Origin: Coenobita brevimanus
Taxonomy: Eukaryota; Arthropoda; Malacostraca; Decapoda; Coenobitidae
Length of the DNA stretch: 64,000 nt
Reading direction: 5' to 3'
Assembly (NCBI GenBank): GCA_032717465.1
Contig: CM064732.1
Span: 28,978,607-29,042,606, forward strand
Shown: positions 44,785 through 56,763 of the stretch, piece by piece
How positions within the stretch are numbered: the first letter of the stretch is position 1
Layout of the letters: every line of letters starts with the position of its first letter
Made by a program: the position numbers and the translations under genes
Notes under the pieces: model-generated
The model's input: only the letters and a program-made list of their open reading frames with translations
Told to the model about the DNA's origin: nothing
Databases searched by the model: none

Positions 44785-45055
44785 TTTCCTTAACTCTCTC
44801 GTGATCGGGGTAAATTAGCTATTCTATCTAAACTACCGCAAAACGAATTGCTTCGTCAGAAAGCGAGATATAGCAGTCTGAAAGAATAAATGCTTTCACT
44901 AATAACCCTCCCTTGCTCGAGGCAAATCAACTATTCTACTAAAGCTGACAGGAGAGGAATTGATTCGTCGGAGACTGAGTCACAGGAACCAGACGAGTTA
45001 ATACTTTCACTGATAGCCCTCGTATGATCGGAAAAACTCTAGTATTCCGTTGCAC
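44785..45055 (+). repeat. ~111-bp tandem repeat, about 2.5 copies
   Basis: Units begin TCGTGATCGGGGTAAAT.AGCTATTCTA (44799), CTTGCTCGAGGCAAATCAACTATTCTA (44910) and CGTATGATCGGAAAAACTCTAGTATTC (45021). They share GAATTG.TTCGTC and TACTTTCACTGATAGCCCTC-type segments. No family recognised. Confidence 0.75.
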
Positions 45056-45381
45056 ATAATATCACACGGTTTTATTTGGCAGAGGGTGACTGACAAGAGC
45101 CTGAGAAAACTTGAGAAGCCAATCTACTGTCCTCGCGTACCATTTTATTCTTGTCATCACCAGACGATACGTTTTGTGTACCAACATTGTTCGAATTCGA
45201 GGACTTAGATATACCTCTCATCTCAACAAAAGAATAAAGAAGTTCTATTTTGAAAACAGTCAAAGGGCAAGGTCAAAGAGAGGTCAAGATCAAGGTCACT
45301 GGACAAAGTCTGCTCAAACAGTTTATATGATGTGGACCAAAGATGTTGGAAGGTCGATGGTAAAACAAATGGGAAATAATT

Positions 45382-46083
45382 ACCTCGCCCGGATGGCGTC
45401 CAGGGAGGTACTGAATTGTTTTTGGTCGAAATTTTTTTTTTTTTTTTTATTACTTTGTATCTTTCGTAGCAAAATTACGGAAAACGGCAAAATGAAATTT
45501 CATGAATCTTTCAGGATATTTGGACATTGGTCCCAAAAGAAAGTGATTAACTTTTGGAGGCACTCGAGTGACCCTGAAAGGCCATAATCAAGGTCACGGA
45601 TTTTCAGTGGGCTCTAACTTGGAACTGGTTGAAGTTAGAGATATTTACTATTATCAACATAAAGGAACTCCCATATGGGTTTTCATTTGGCGCCAAGACC
45701 TTTGACTTCGAGTGACCTTGACGGGTCAAATCCAAGGTCAAGGATATTCACGGGGCTATAACTCGAAACTGGTTGCAGAAAGATATATACTATTATCAAC
45801 GTATAGGAAGTCCCAGATGGGCTTCTCATTGATGCGATGACCTTAAGTGACATTGAAATGTAAAACTCAATTTTACGGATATTAAGGGGGCTATAACTTG
45901 AAACTGGTTGATGATAGAGATAATTACTATTATCAAGACATAGAAAGTCTCATATGGGCTTTCATTTAGCACCATGACCTTTGACCTTGAGTGACCTTGA
46001 AAGGTCAAACGCAAAAGCACAGATTTTCAGCGGGCTGTAAGTTGAAAACGGTTGAATATAAAATAACCTTTTTAGGGCGAGGT
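45382..46083. repeat. ~140-bp tandem array between 9-bp inverted ends; possible non-autonomous DNA element
   Basis: GGGCT.TAACTTG.AACTGGTTG...AGAGATA..TACTATTATCAA recurs at about 45611, 45755, 45890 and 46034, with AGGTCA/TGACCTT words and CATATGGG.TTTCATTT in each unit. The array is bracketed by ACCTCGCCC (45382-45390) and its exact reverse complement GGGCGAGGT (46075-46083). The tandem array is clear. Whether the 9-bp ends are true transposon termini is inference; no target duplication is evident. Confidence 0.65.
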
Positions 46084-46259
46084 TTGTTGTGCCTCGCAAC
46101 TTGTTTGCTTTGAGAGTAAGTTGTCGAGCGTCAGGGTCACATGTTCTTAATTGGTGGAGGAGGGTAGTGCACTCTAGTTCCCCTTCCATTTTTTTTTCTT
46201 TTACGGGGATGCCCTTTGCATACACCTGTCATGGACGCTCTTGACACCATTTCGTGGAG

Positions 46260-47105
46260 GGCGAAGAGGAAGGTGAAAAAGGAAAATGAGTAAAGCAATG
46301 ATGGGAAGAAATATACTGGAGAAAAAGACGCTAGGAGAGAAACGGAGGGAGATAAAGGAGAAAAAGAAAAGAACGGGTGGGAGGGAAGTTGGGAGAGGCG
46401 AGGGAGAGAGGCAAGGAAGAAGACAGATATGGACAGGATGGAAGGGGGAAAGAAAAGATGTAACGTGTAAAAGGAGAGAATTAAGTGGCATAAGGATAGA
46501 GGTAAAAAATTAAAATAAAACGCAGGTAAGGGAGAGAGAATGGAATGAGCGGAGGGACGGGAGGTGAGGGAGAGAGAGTGCAATGAGCGGAGGGACAGGA
46601 GGAAAAGGAGAGAGAAAAGAGGTAAGAATCCGATAGCAGGGAGGAAACAGTGTCAGAAGAGAATTAAGAGTGGCAGGGAGGGAGGTATAGGAGAGACAAG
46701 TGTTAAGGATTAGGACGAAAGGAAGTATACGAGAGAAGGAAGACAAAGTGTATGAGGAAGGAGAGCGAGTCGAGGCAGGGAGAAGAAAAGAGACAAGGCG
46801 TGAGAGTGAGGAAGAAAAGCGGGAGAAAGGAGTAAAGTAAAAGTGGGAAGGACGGAGGAGAGGAGGAGGCCATGTTAGAGATAAGAGAGGTAAGGAGTGA
46901 GAGAGAGGGAAAGGAAGGGAAAATGTGCGAAAGAGGAAGAAGGGGGACAAAGAAACCTAGGGAAAATGAAGAATGATAATGGTGTGGAGATCTGGAGAGA
47001 TTGCTAGGTTTGAGGGAAGAGAGATAATGCTGAGGAAATATGAAATGAGGTGAAGAAACAGGGAAGAGGAGCACGAAGCTAAAACAAGATGTAAAGGAGA
47101 GAGAC
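46260..47105. repeat. Purine-rich tract (~0.85 kb)
   Basis: The plus strand is dominated by A and G (GGAGAGAGA, GGGAAG words). Open frames on both strands are compositional. Confidence 0.85.
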
Positions 47106-47289
47106 GATGAGAGGTGCGTTGGAAGATTATGATCTATTTATCTATCTATCTATAGCCCGACGCCTTAATCCCGCAAAGGGTGGCCGCAGACAAAACGCCT
47201 CCAAGTCACTCTGTCACCCACCATTTGACTACCCTTCCCCCAACTCACCCCCCCCTCCCTCATATACCTCTCAACTTCATCCCTCCACC

Positions 47290-48678
47290 TCATCCTCGGT
47301 CTACCCCCCCCCCTCTCCTTCCCTCCACCTCACCTACATACACCCTCTTAGTCAGTCTTTCATTCTCCATTCTCTCCACATGTCCAAACCACCTCAGTGT
47401 ATTTCTCCTAATCTTCTCAACCACATCGACATCTACCCCACAACGTTCCTTCACTTCTTCATTCGTCAACCTGTCCCTCCACGTCACTCCACATGCTCCT
47501 CTCAAGTAACTCATTTCCACTGCTCTCACTCTTGACTTGTTCCCCTCTTGCAAGGTCCACGCCTCGCTTCCGTACGTCAGGGTAGGGATCACAATATTAT
47601 CACGCAGTGACTTCTTAACTTCCATACTCACCTCCCTATTTCTCATCACTGCTTTCAGTGTACCAACAACCTTCCTTCCCTGCTGTACCCTTTCACGTAC
47701 TTCATCCCCCAAAGTTCCATCCTTACTCATCACACTACCCAAGTACTTGAATGCACTCACATTCTCCATATCCTCACCATCCAACCTCACTGCACACTCT
47801 GTGACTTCATTCCTCTCAAACACCATAACTTTACTTTTGTTTACATTAACTTTCAGCTTCCTCCTCCTAAACACTGTCCCAAATTCATTCACCAAACCTT
47901 GCAACTCCCATTCATCTTCACTCAACAATACTGTATCATCAGCAAACAGCAACACCGGAATCTTCCAAATCTCACCCTCATTCATTAGGGCCAGCCCCAC
48001 ATCCACTGCCCTACCTTGCACCTCCTTTACAACCCCATCCATATATATATTAAACAGCCATGGAGACATCACACAACCCTGTTTCAGTCCCACATTGAGA
48101 TCAAAGAACTCACTCAGCTCACCATCCACTCGCACCGTAGCCCTAGCTCCCTCGTACATACTCTTCACAGCACTCAACAATTTCCCCTCCACTCCATATA
48201 TTCTTAATACCTTCCACATACCTTGCCTATCTATTCTGTCATAAGCTTTCTCCAAGTCCATGAAGGCAGCATACACTTTCCTTCCCTTCTCTAGATACTT
48301 CTCTACTAAACATCTTAGAACAAATATCTGATCTACACACCCTTTTCCCTTCCTAAATCCCCCTTGTTCTTCTCCAACTAGCTCCTCTGTCATATTCCTA
48401 ACCCTATCAATGAGTATTCTACCATATATTTTACCAGTCACACTAAGAAGGCAAATACCCCTATGGTTACCACATACTTCACTCTCCCCTTTTCCTTTGT
48501 ACAGAGGAACAATTATACCTGATTTCCAGTCCTCTGGAACCCTTCCCTCTAACCAAGCCAATCTACACAACTTCCACATCCACTCCACAACAATCTCACC
48601 CCCATACCTCAGCATTTCACCACACACTCCATCAATTCCTGGGGCCTTTCCCAGCTTAATCTTCTTCATCGCTTCCAC
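47290..48678 (-). CDS. RTE-like LINE reverse transcriptase, open frame, copy B
   Basis: A 462-codon uninterrupted frame covering the whole RT and its C-terminal extension. Motifs in order: KIKLGKAPGIDGVCGEML, GRVPEDWKSGIIVPLYKGKG, NHRGICLLSVTGKIYGRIL, EQGGFRKGKGCVDQIFVLR, YAAFMDLEKAYDRID (catalytic D), VGLKQGCVMSPWLFNIYMDG, LLFADDTVLLSEDE (catalytic DD), KLKVNVNKSKVMVFE, FKYLGSVMSKDG, then YGSEAWTL and LRWFGHVERM. All catalytic residues are present. It is the best-preserved RT of the three copies, although the endonuclease and linker upstream are broken. It ends in a Gly/Arg-rich, polypurine-encoded tail (EGRRGGGVDRG). Confidence 0.88.
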   Translation of the reverse strand: MEAMKKIKLGKAPGIDGVCGEMLRYGGEIVVEWMWKLCRLAWLEGRVPEDWKSGIIVPLYKGKGESEVCGNHRGICLLSVTGKIYGRILIDRVRNMTEELVGEEQGGFRKGKGCVDQIFVLRCLVEKYLEKGRKVYAAFMDLEKAYDRIDRQGMWKVLRIYGVEGKLLSAVKSMYEGARATVRVDGELSEFFDLNVGLKQGCVMSPWLFNIYMDGVVKEVQGRAVDVGLALMNEGEIWKIPVLLFADDTVLLSEDEWELQGLVNEFGTVFRRRKLKVNVNKSKVMVFERNEVTECAVRLDGEDMENVSAFKYLGSVMSKDGTLGDEVRERVQQGRKVVGTLKAVMRNREVSMEVKKSLRDNIVIPTLTYGSEAWTLQEGNKSRVRAVEMSYLRGACGVTWRDRLTNEEVKERCGVDVDVVEKIRRNTLRWFGHVERMENERLTKRVYVGEVEGRRGGGVDRG

Positions 48679-49381
48679 TACTTCGCCCTACTGATCTCTT
48701 CCTCCCTCCTCTCATCTCTTCTTCTCCCAGCCATTTCCCAACCACTTATACTCACACTGCTCTCACTCTCTACATTCAACACATCCCCAAAGTGCTCCTT
48801 CCATCTCCTCAATTTCTCTCTCTTCTCCACCAACAGTCTAATATTCCTATCTTTCACTCCCCTATTATTTCCCCTTTCACACTGCCTTACTTTCTTTACC
48901 TCCTTCCAAAACAATTTCTTACTCTCCTTCCATTTCACACTCAGATTCCTCCCAAACTCTTCATCCACTTTCTTCTTACTCTCCTTCACCAGTCTCTTAA
49001 CCTCCCTTCTCCTGCTCACATATACCTCTCTCTTCTCTCTCTCATCTTCTCCCCTACCTCTACTCGCCAACCATTCACCATATGCTTCTTTTGTTCCACA
49101 GCTCGTTTCACCTCATCATTCCACCATGCTGTCCCTTGCACACCCTTGCATCTCCTCCTCACTCCACAAACCGCCTCACACGCTGCGCCTATCTCTTCCG
49201 TGAATATCTTACATATGTCTTCCACCCTTTCCATCTGCTCTAGCTCATACCTTCCCAATCTTTCTTCCACTATGCTCTTATACTCTGTCATTTTCTCACT
49301 GTCTTGCAATGTCTCCACTCTTCTCACAGGAGCTGCTTCCTCCTGTCTTCCCCTTCGCCTCCTCAACCACTTTCTTTGCAT
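48679..49381 (-). pseudogene. RTE-like LINE linker region, copy B
   Basis: Basic, charged linker between endonuclease and RT: RRVETLQDSEKMTEYKSIV, AVCGVRRRCKGVQGTAWWND (49381-49016), then, after a frame change near 49050, RREVKRLVKESKKKVDEEFG and MAGRRRDERREEEIS. It parallels copy A 41541-41990. A second frame change just before 48690 separates it from RT. Confidence 0.8.
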
Positions 49382-50200
49382 CTATACCTTGGCCATCACT
49401 AAGTGATGGTCAAAGACTCCATTCCCCCACCCTCTCCACACTCTTGCATCCAACACTTGTCTTCTCATTCGCTCATCCACACACACGTAGTCTATCATTG
49501 CCTTTCGTTCAACAAGTTCACCATCCATCCTCCTCATTACTCTCCATGTATACTGGTGGATCATCTTATGACGAAAGTAGGTGTTGGCTATTGCCAACCC
49601 CTTACAAGCACAGATGTCCACCAAAGCACTACCATTCCCATCTACTTCAGCTGGCACACCCCACTGACCAACCACTCCATCCACTCGTACATTCCCAACT
49701 TTGCCATTCATGTCTCCAATCAACAGCACTCTCTCGCTCCTTTCAAACTTGTCCATACATGCTTCAACTCTCGCCCAAAACTCATCTTTCACTCTTGCCA
49801 CTCGATCCTCTGTCGGAGCATACACACATACAATCGCCCATGCTTGTATACCTACTTTCATCCTCACCCATACAATCCTTGCACCCACTGTTCCATACTC
49901 TCTTATATTCTCCTTCCAATTCTTGCTTATCATCTGACATACTCCTTCTCTTGCCCTCTCATTCTCACTGACTCCTGCACATATACCTACACCATATTCC
50001 CATTCTCTCACCCTTTCACCTCACCATTTAGTTTCAGTAAATCCACATATATCCACTTTTGCATCCTCAAGCACCTGAACAATCTCTCTCTCTTTCACTT
50101 CATCATTCACTCCTCTCACATTCCATGTTCCCACCCTAAGAATGTCCTTTGTCCGTTCCTTAGTCGTCAACGTATGGTCCGTCCGGGTCCGAGGCGCTTT
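49382..50200 (-). pseudogene. RTE-like LINE endonuclease, copy B
   Basis: APE-type endonuclease that nicks target DNA for target-primed reverse transcription. From about 50147: LRVGTWNVRGVND (catalytic N), ICGFTETKW (catalytic E) followed by an in-frame TGA at 50021-50023, then VCVYAPTE, LLIGDMNGKVGN (D/N motif), IANTYF, TWR, IDYVCVDE and FDHHLVMAKV (D-H motif), after which an in-frame TAG (49382-49384) ends the segment. The linker continues in the same frame (MQRKWLRRRRGRQ...). Both stops are single codons in otherwise good sequence. No gag-like ORF1 was seen upstream, as is usual for RTE-type elements. Confidence 0.86.
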
Positions 50201-50625
50201 ATTCGCTTTTTTAGTTAGTTCTTTTTACGGGGTGGGGCACTAACCCACCACCAACCCTTTTAGTCGCCTCGTACGACAAGCAGGGATACTGGGGGAGTAT
50301 TCTTGAAACCCCCCTACCCCCAGGGGGAAAAAAAGAGACAAGGGGAAGAAGGGCAAAAAAGGTAAGGAAAAGAAGGGAGTTAATGGAGAAAAATTGTTGA
50401 GTGGGGAGGAGCAAAGAATGGAGGGACTAATTGTTCAATATAACACATTCTGTTCGTTGCTGAGAACTGTGTGCAGTAATATTCTTCTCTAGCATGCTTT
50501 ATTCATAAGAGAAACTGGCAGGTACAGTTAAACTTTTTTTTTTTTTTTTGTGGACAAGGACATCATTTATAAATTTATTCCTGCGCCTCCAGAGTGCATT
50601 ACTTTACCATGTGACACTGACTGAT

Positions 50626-50768
50626 TGGTGAATGGTGGATGAAGAATACACGAGGTAGATTTGAAGTTTATTACTCAGTAGTTTTCCTGTCAAGCGAATG
50701 GAATGAGTCCAGTGATGAAGGAATAAACTTTGACTCAACTTAGTGTATTCTTCATCAACCATTCTCCA
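50626..50768. repeat. Imperfect inverted repeat (foldback, ~53-bp arms)
   Basis: GTGAATGGTGGATGAAGAATACAC on the left arm pairs with GTGTATTCTTCATCAACCATTCTC on the right. Complementarity continues inward (GAAGTTTATTACTC with GGAATAAACTTTG) and leaves a loop of roughly 30 bases. Could be a small MITE or a chance palindrome. Confidence 0.7.
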
Positions 50769-51804
50769 CTGTAGTACTTTATTCAGCTTTCAAAGAACCA
50801 TTTATAATAAAGACGTCAGTCAAGCAGATATCTAACCCACCTGTTCGAAACGTCGTGCATCTGCCCAATAATATTTTCTGGCGGATAGCAAGAGTGAAAG
50901 GAAAAAAACAGATCATTCCACCGAATTGGAGAAATCAATACTGCCTTAGAGTTTTCCACCTAAAATTTCAAAGTAATCTGGACAAGGGAAGTAACGATTT
51001 TCCTTTGCCAAGAGCTATACAGGAAGGGCAAAAAAAAAAAAAAAAAAAAAAAAAGAGGAGGTCAGTTGGTTTATAACGAGATTATCTGCTTGAGTTCAGC
51101 CGGTTACGAAAACATTTTAACTGCAGGAAAAGGGAAACAATGGAAAAAAGGCATGATAGGTAAAGGACGAGACAGTAAAGACTGAATAGCGGTAAGGGAG
51201 GGAGAAGGGAGTCTATAAGAGAGGTTATAAGTTATAAATAAAGGAAGACAAACAATAACAGATTTATTGGTCTTTTTTCCAGGCCCTTTGTTATAACTGT
51301 GGCATCCGTTCTATGAGTCAGAGACAGTGATAGCAAAGTATAGGCTTTTTCTTCCCAGCAATCCCTCCAGCCGACGCCGGCAGGAAAAAGTGAGAAGGAG
51401 AAAATAAAAAAAAAAGGAAAATAGAAAATTTAACAAGGAGTAGGAAGAGGTGGGGGAGGGAAGTAAAACAGAAGGCAAAAAGGAAAACAGAAAGGGACAA
51501 GGTAATGGAGGAAAAGAAGAAGAAGAAGAGGAGGCCAAGAGGAATGAGTGACTGACTTAAGTGAATCAAAAAGGAAGGGTAGGCTACAGATGGCTCCGAG
51601 ATACTCGTACATGACTGATAGGAGAAAGGAAGGAGGAAAAAACACAGGATTTCAAACAAGAAAAGAAAAAAAGGACACCATGAACTGAAGATATAGATTG
51701 ATAGATAAGCTGGAATATATTTGAGCAGATAGATAGAGAGGTAAAGAGTTAGAGGGCCAGACAGACAGGTATCTAGTTAGAGCAAATAGATAGAAAGATA
51801 GAAT

Positions 51805-51810
<6 letters not shown>

Positions 51811-51896
<86 letters not shown>
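51811..51896. repeat. (GA)n microsatellite
   Basis: About 43 uninterrupted GA units. Confidence 0.96.
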
Positions 51897-51900
<4 letters not shown>

Positions 51901-52295
51901 TTTTTTTTCTATACAGAGACAGACGAAGAACGGAAACAAGGAAACAAACGCAGGAAGAGATGTGAAAGAATCACCCAGACCATGTTCAACCTTTCTGTAA
52001 GTGACGGCCATAATTCGCAAACTATGGGGACCTAGGTCTAAAAACACAAATATTTAATGATTAAATAGCTGTAAAATTTCTGCTCATAAATTCTGAAGAA
52101 CGTGCCGAAGAAGGAATATGTCTATCTTCTCTGTATCATTGTTAACTTCTCTTGCTTATGTTGGATGCAAGCTGGTGAGATGTAGTACCCACAGGCTTTC
52201 CATAACTTTGCTTCAGTATTAGGGGCTTGCCTTCCCCACGTTATTAAACTTTTAAATTGCTGCCGTTTGTCCTTAATTATAGATGATTATGAGGG

Positions 52296-52326
<31 letters not shown>

Positions 52327-52811
52327 CAGTATACGCTATGTGGAGCAATAAGTTAGTTCAGCATCAGGTGAAAGTAAACAACCCCAAGAATGACAGAAAA
52401 TACAAGGGCAATGAGAAGGAAGAAAAAAAAAGACAAAAGGAATGAAGGAATAGAGAAAGGAAGTTAGGATGGAGAAATGAGTGGGTGGGAAGGAAGAGAA
52501 CTGGGAAGAATGATAGAAGAAACGAAGAAGACAGGAAGGGAAGGAGGAACAGGGAGTGATTTGAGGGAAGGGAATGGAGGAGAAGGAATGAGCAGGGAAG
52601 ATAAAGAAGGATTTATGCATCTGGAAAAAGAAAATGAAGGAACAGAGTCATGGAGCGATGTTGGAGAAATAAAGATGCTAAAGAACAGACAAGCCAAAGG
52701 AAAGGAAAGGATTAAGGACGGAAGAAATGGGAAGAGACGGCAATATAGATGAGTGGAAGAGATTAAAGTGGGGCCGAAACAGGAGAGAAGAATGAAAGAG
52801 AAGGGTAAAAG

Positions 52812-52995
<184 letters not shown>

Positions 52996-52997
52996 TT

Positions 52998-55900
52998 CCA
53001 CGGGAACCACCTTGGTGTGGTGGGGGGCTTGCGTACCCTGTAAATCTGGTTGGCCATACTAGACACCTCCTGGACTCAACAGGAGGAGAGGGTTACCCAT
53101 GGTGGAGGGGCCATCAGTGAGGGGTCAGACTATGTGTTCCCAGGGCCACTGCCTTGTGGATTGCCCTTGGGTGGGTTAAGGCTACGGGAGTAAACCCAGA
53201 ATGAAAAATCCGTGAGTGAAGTCCCACAGAAGGTGGCGCTTGACATACAGAGCTCCAGGCAGGCTCGTGCAACCCTACTTATTAGACGATCATTGTGAAT
53301 CTTCATGCCACCATCACAGGTTGAGAAGGGCCAAGTCATGAGGACTGGGAACTCTCACCATCACACCAAAACTATTCATTGTACAAGCCCACTGCTATAC
53401 TCACTTCCCATTTCATCTTTCATCAAAATCAAAAGACCTATGAGAACAGGACGGGGTGACAGTGACAGGTCATGGATGTGGCTGGAAGTCGAGAGCTTGA
53501 GTCCTGCACATAGCTGGCATTGACCCAGTGGTCGCTGGCATGATGTCACAGGGGCAGGTCATGCATTCGGCAGCATCCAGTGCAACTAAGCAGCTGGAAA
53601 AGGATGCCCATCTGCTTACCCTGACGGGAAGGAGATTAGAAAAGGTAACCTAAACATTTGCTGCTCCGCACCACATGGGCAGATAAGCATGTCTATCAAG
53701 GCATCCCACACTGCATTTGTGAAACCAAAAGAATCCTTTTCACTCTTGCTACCTGGAATAAATGAACCTTGCTTGATACTGACTATGACACACGTCCATG
53801 CTGTAGAAATGCCTTTATTGCCCATGAACCGAAAAAAAAAAGAAAAAAAAAAAGAGACATTGTTGCCATGTCTGAGACTCGCCTTTCAGGAGAGGGCAAC
53901 CTAATAGAAGCATGGGAAGGGTATACTTATTTCAGGAGAAGATAAGAAGGAACCATGGTACTGGCTTTGCAGTCCGAAACAACTTACTACAGAATATCCA
54001 AGAAACATCTATGGGCTTATCAGAGGCTGATGTATTGGCACATACCACTCTCTAAAGGCCATTATGCAACATTCATCAGTGCCTGTGCCCCAATACTTGT
54101 TTATGAAGACACCATCAAAGATTCCTTTTATGACTCTATGGATGCTACCATTTACTCTATACCGCCTAATGACAAACTGATCCTGCTCGGAGATTTTAAT
54201 GCCGGAGTAGGAAAAGATTATCACGTCTGGCCAGGCATAGGCTGTCATGGTGTTGGTAATATGAATAACAATGGCTATAGACCGTTTTCCTTGTGCTTAG
54301 AACATAGTCTGGTCATCACCAAACTATTTTTCAATTTAAGAATAAACGCAAGACAACAAGAACGCATGCACAATCTAGACATTAGCACCTAATTTACAAT
54401 GTCATTTTAAGACAAGGAGATCGAAGAGAAGTTCCTATAACCAGAACTGGGACAGGTGATGAGAGCTCAACAGACCATACCCTTATAGTCATCAAACTGG
54501 AACTAGTCATATGCTCATTAATGTGCCACAGACCATCCACCAAGAAACTAAACTGTAGTAGTTTAAATTAAGTGGCAACTTGTAACACCCTCCTCTGGAC
54601 TATTACAGACCAGCCCTCTCAATGGCCACCACTTCATCCAAACAACAATGCAACAAACTTAGAACCAGCATGGCAAAACATTAAGAGACTGCTCCAGAGC
54701 ACTGCAAAAGAAACCCTAGCCTTTTCCACTCACTGCCATAAAGACTGGTCTGATGAAAATGTTGAGGGCATACACGACCTTGCAATGAAGAATAGAGCAC
54801 ATAACAACTGGTTGGCTCATCCTAGCTCCTTAACCCTAATAACTGAATTCCAGAATCTCAGAAGTGAAACTCAGAGAAAACTGCATGACATGGAGAACAT
54901 AATAATTGTGGAGCGAGCTATGGAAAGAGCTGCAAAGACTGGCTGATATAAATGACCAACATGGGTTCTACAACTCCATTAGAACTATCTATGGGCCAAC
55001 CAAACACAACATAAAACTTGATTGATCAGCCAGGGGAGAGCTCCTGAAAGACCAAGCAATCCTAGAAAGATGGGCGCAACATTTCAACACCTAACTGAAT
55101 TGAAGAAACCCTGTAGAGCACAATATCCTTGATAACATCCCAAATGCCCCTCAAGCGGGAGATCTTGAAGTCCTATCTGCACTTGCAGAAACGGTTCAGG
55201 CCATCCGATCTCTAAAATGTAACAAAAGTCATAGTCCTGATGGCATACCATCTTAACTGATCAAAGAGGGTGGCCAGTTGCATCATCAGTGTCTCCATAT
55301 TCTCATTCTGACTATCTGGAACCAAGAACAAATTCCATCTCAGTGGGCTTCTTCTGAAACTGTAATCATCTACAAGAAGAAACAAGGTGACTCAAATTAT
55401 GATAGTAGTACAGATAGCTCCCTCCTTGTTAATGCTAACAAAGTACTAGCCAAGATAATGTTATCCATTCTGCCAAAACATTTGACTGAGTTAACACTTC
55501 CCGGAACACAATGTGGACTTTGGAAGGAACAAAATTCCTGTGATATGATCTTTCTTCCCCAACAGATGCAAGAGAAATGTTGTGAGCAGAACTGTGACTT
55601 GTATATTGAATTCATCGATCTTGTAGAAGCATGTGACATTGTCAGCAGAGGACTTTATGGAATGCTCTTTCAAAACTTGGAGTTCCAAACAGATTTCATA
55701 ACATCCTAAAAAGCTTGCCTGCCAACATGAATGCTCGTGTGTTCACTGGTGGAAGCATTTCCGAACCCTTCAATGTGGATGTGAATATAAAACAAGGATG
55801 TGTCCTGGCTACTATCATATTCAACATCTATTTAACTGCAGTCACCCTTTTAAGTCAACAACAAATGAACCTTGATGGTGGAATAAAAATCCTGTTCCAT

Positions 55901-56763
55901 CTGTAGGGTACCTTATTTAATCTCAGACGTCTTCAAGCATAATAAAAGACTGAAATAGCTCCTTTCCCAGAGCTGCAATATGCTGATGTCTGTACAATCC
56001 TTGCACTTACCCCAGAAGCCCTACAATGGAGTCTCACCATCGTTTCGAACATACCATGCAATGGACTCTGAAATAAAACAGAAGTAATATATCAGAGAAA
56101 CAACACAGCAGAACCTCTTGCATTTCATATTAATGGCAAAAATGTAAAACAGGTGGAGAATTTTACTTATTTTGAAAACGTGCTCACAAATAAACATAAC
56201 ATTGATACAGAAGTCCTTGCACAAATTAACCACACCCCAGCCTCTTTTGGGCGTCTCAGATTAGAGTCTTTGAAAACACCAAAATGAAAATTGAGAGGAA
56301 GAGATCAGTATTTACAGATGAAAGCCTCTCCACCCTCTTTTACCGTGCTAAATCCTGGAATACTTATCAGCATCACATCAAACATCTTGAGTCTTTTCAC
56401 ATCCGATGTTTAAAGGCATCCTATGACTGAGAGGATAAAGTCTCTCACTTAAAAATTCTCCACAGGGCAAAGTCAACCAACAGAGAAACCATGCTGGTTA
56501 AGAAACTGCATAGATGGATTGGACACGTGTTTCATACGCCTGAGCACCGCCTTCCCCATCAGGTTCTGTATTGCCAACCCTCTGCAGCATGTCACAACCC
56601 AGGGGGACAGAAGAAGAGATATAAAGACATCTCTGGAGAAATGCAACATCATACCAAATGATCTTGAAACCAGTGCCTCTCAGAGAAAACAATGGTGTGT
56701 CCTCTGCAGCAAGGGAGTCATTCATCTTGAAGAAGCTTGGAACCTGGCCAGTAGCCCAGCCCA
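52998..56763 (+). mobile_element. Decayed APE-type LINE, part 1 (interrupted)
   Basis: A plus-strand LINE of a different family from copies A-C. Leader about 52998-53640, endonuclease about 53850-54400, RT about 55180-55990, C-terminal region 56040-56763. It is interrupted at 56763/56764 by the long-TIR transposon, and its 3' end resumes at about 59939. Clade uncertain (RTE- or Ingi/Vingi-like possible). Confidence 0.8.
53850..56763 (+). pseudogene. LINE endonuclease and reverse transcriptase, heavily decayed
   Basis: Recognisable pieces in order, in shifting frames: AMSETRLSGEGNLIEAWEGY (53867-53926, catalytic E), GFAVRNNLL, ATFISACAPI, LILLGDFNAGVGKD (54180-54220, D/N), HGVGNMNNNG; then RT: CNKSHSPDGIPS near 55220, IIYKKKQGD, ANKVLAKIMLSILPKHL, LPGTQCGLWKEQNSCDMIF, QEKCCEQNCDLYIEFIDLVEACD (catalytic D), VNIKQGCVLATIIFNIYL, and the C-terminal VENFTYFENVLTNK. 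The Y/FADD box lies near 55980 as LQYADVCTI, so its second Asp appears lost. More than ten stops or frame changes; an old copy. Confidence 0.78.

Larger units (their letters stand above)
47140..50330 (-). mobile_element. RTE-like LINE copy B, near full length
   Basis: Minus-strand element of ~3.2 kb with 5' end near 50330, endonuclease about 50200-49385, linker 49381-48700, RT 48690-47290, and 3' end GGATTAAGGCGTCGGGCTATAGATAGATAG at 47140-47172, that is, a tetramer tail. The 5' leader contains GGGTTGGTGGTGGGTTAGTG then CCCCACCCCGTAAAA, shared with the 5S-headed SINE at 6005. Two in-frame stops and two frame changes break it, but RT is one long open frame. Confidence 0.9.

Noticed and set aside
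50855..51076. 73-codon frame followed by A26, as a processed gene copy
   Set aside because: No recognisable domain, no AATAAA upstream of the A run, and the terminal Lys codons are the A run itself.
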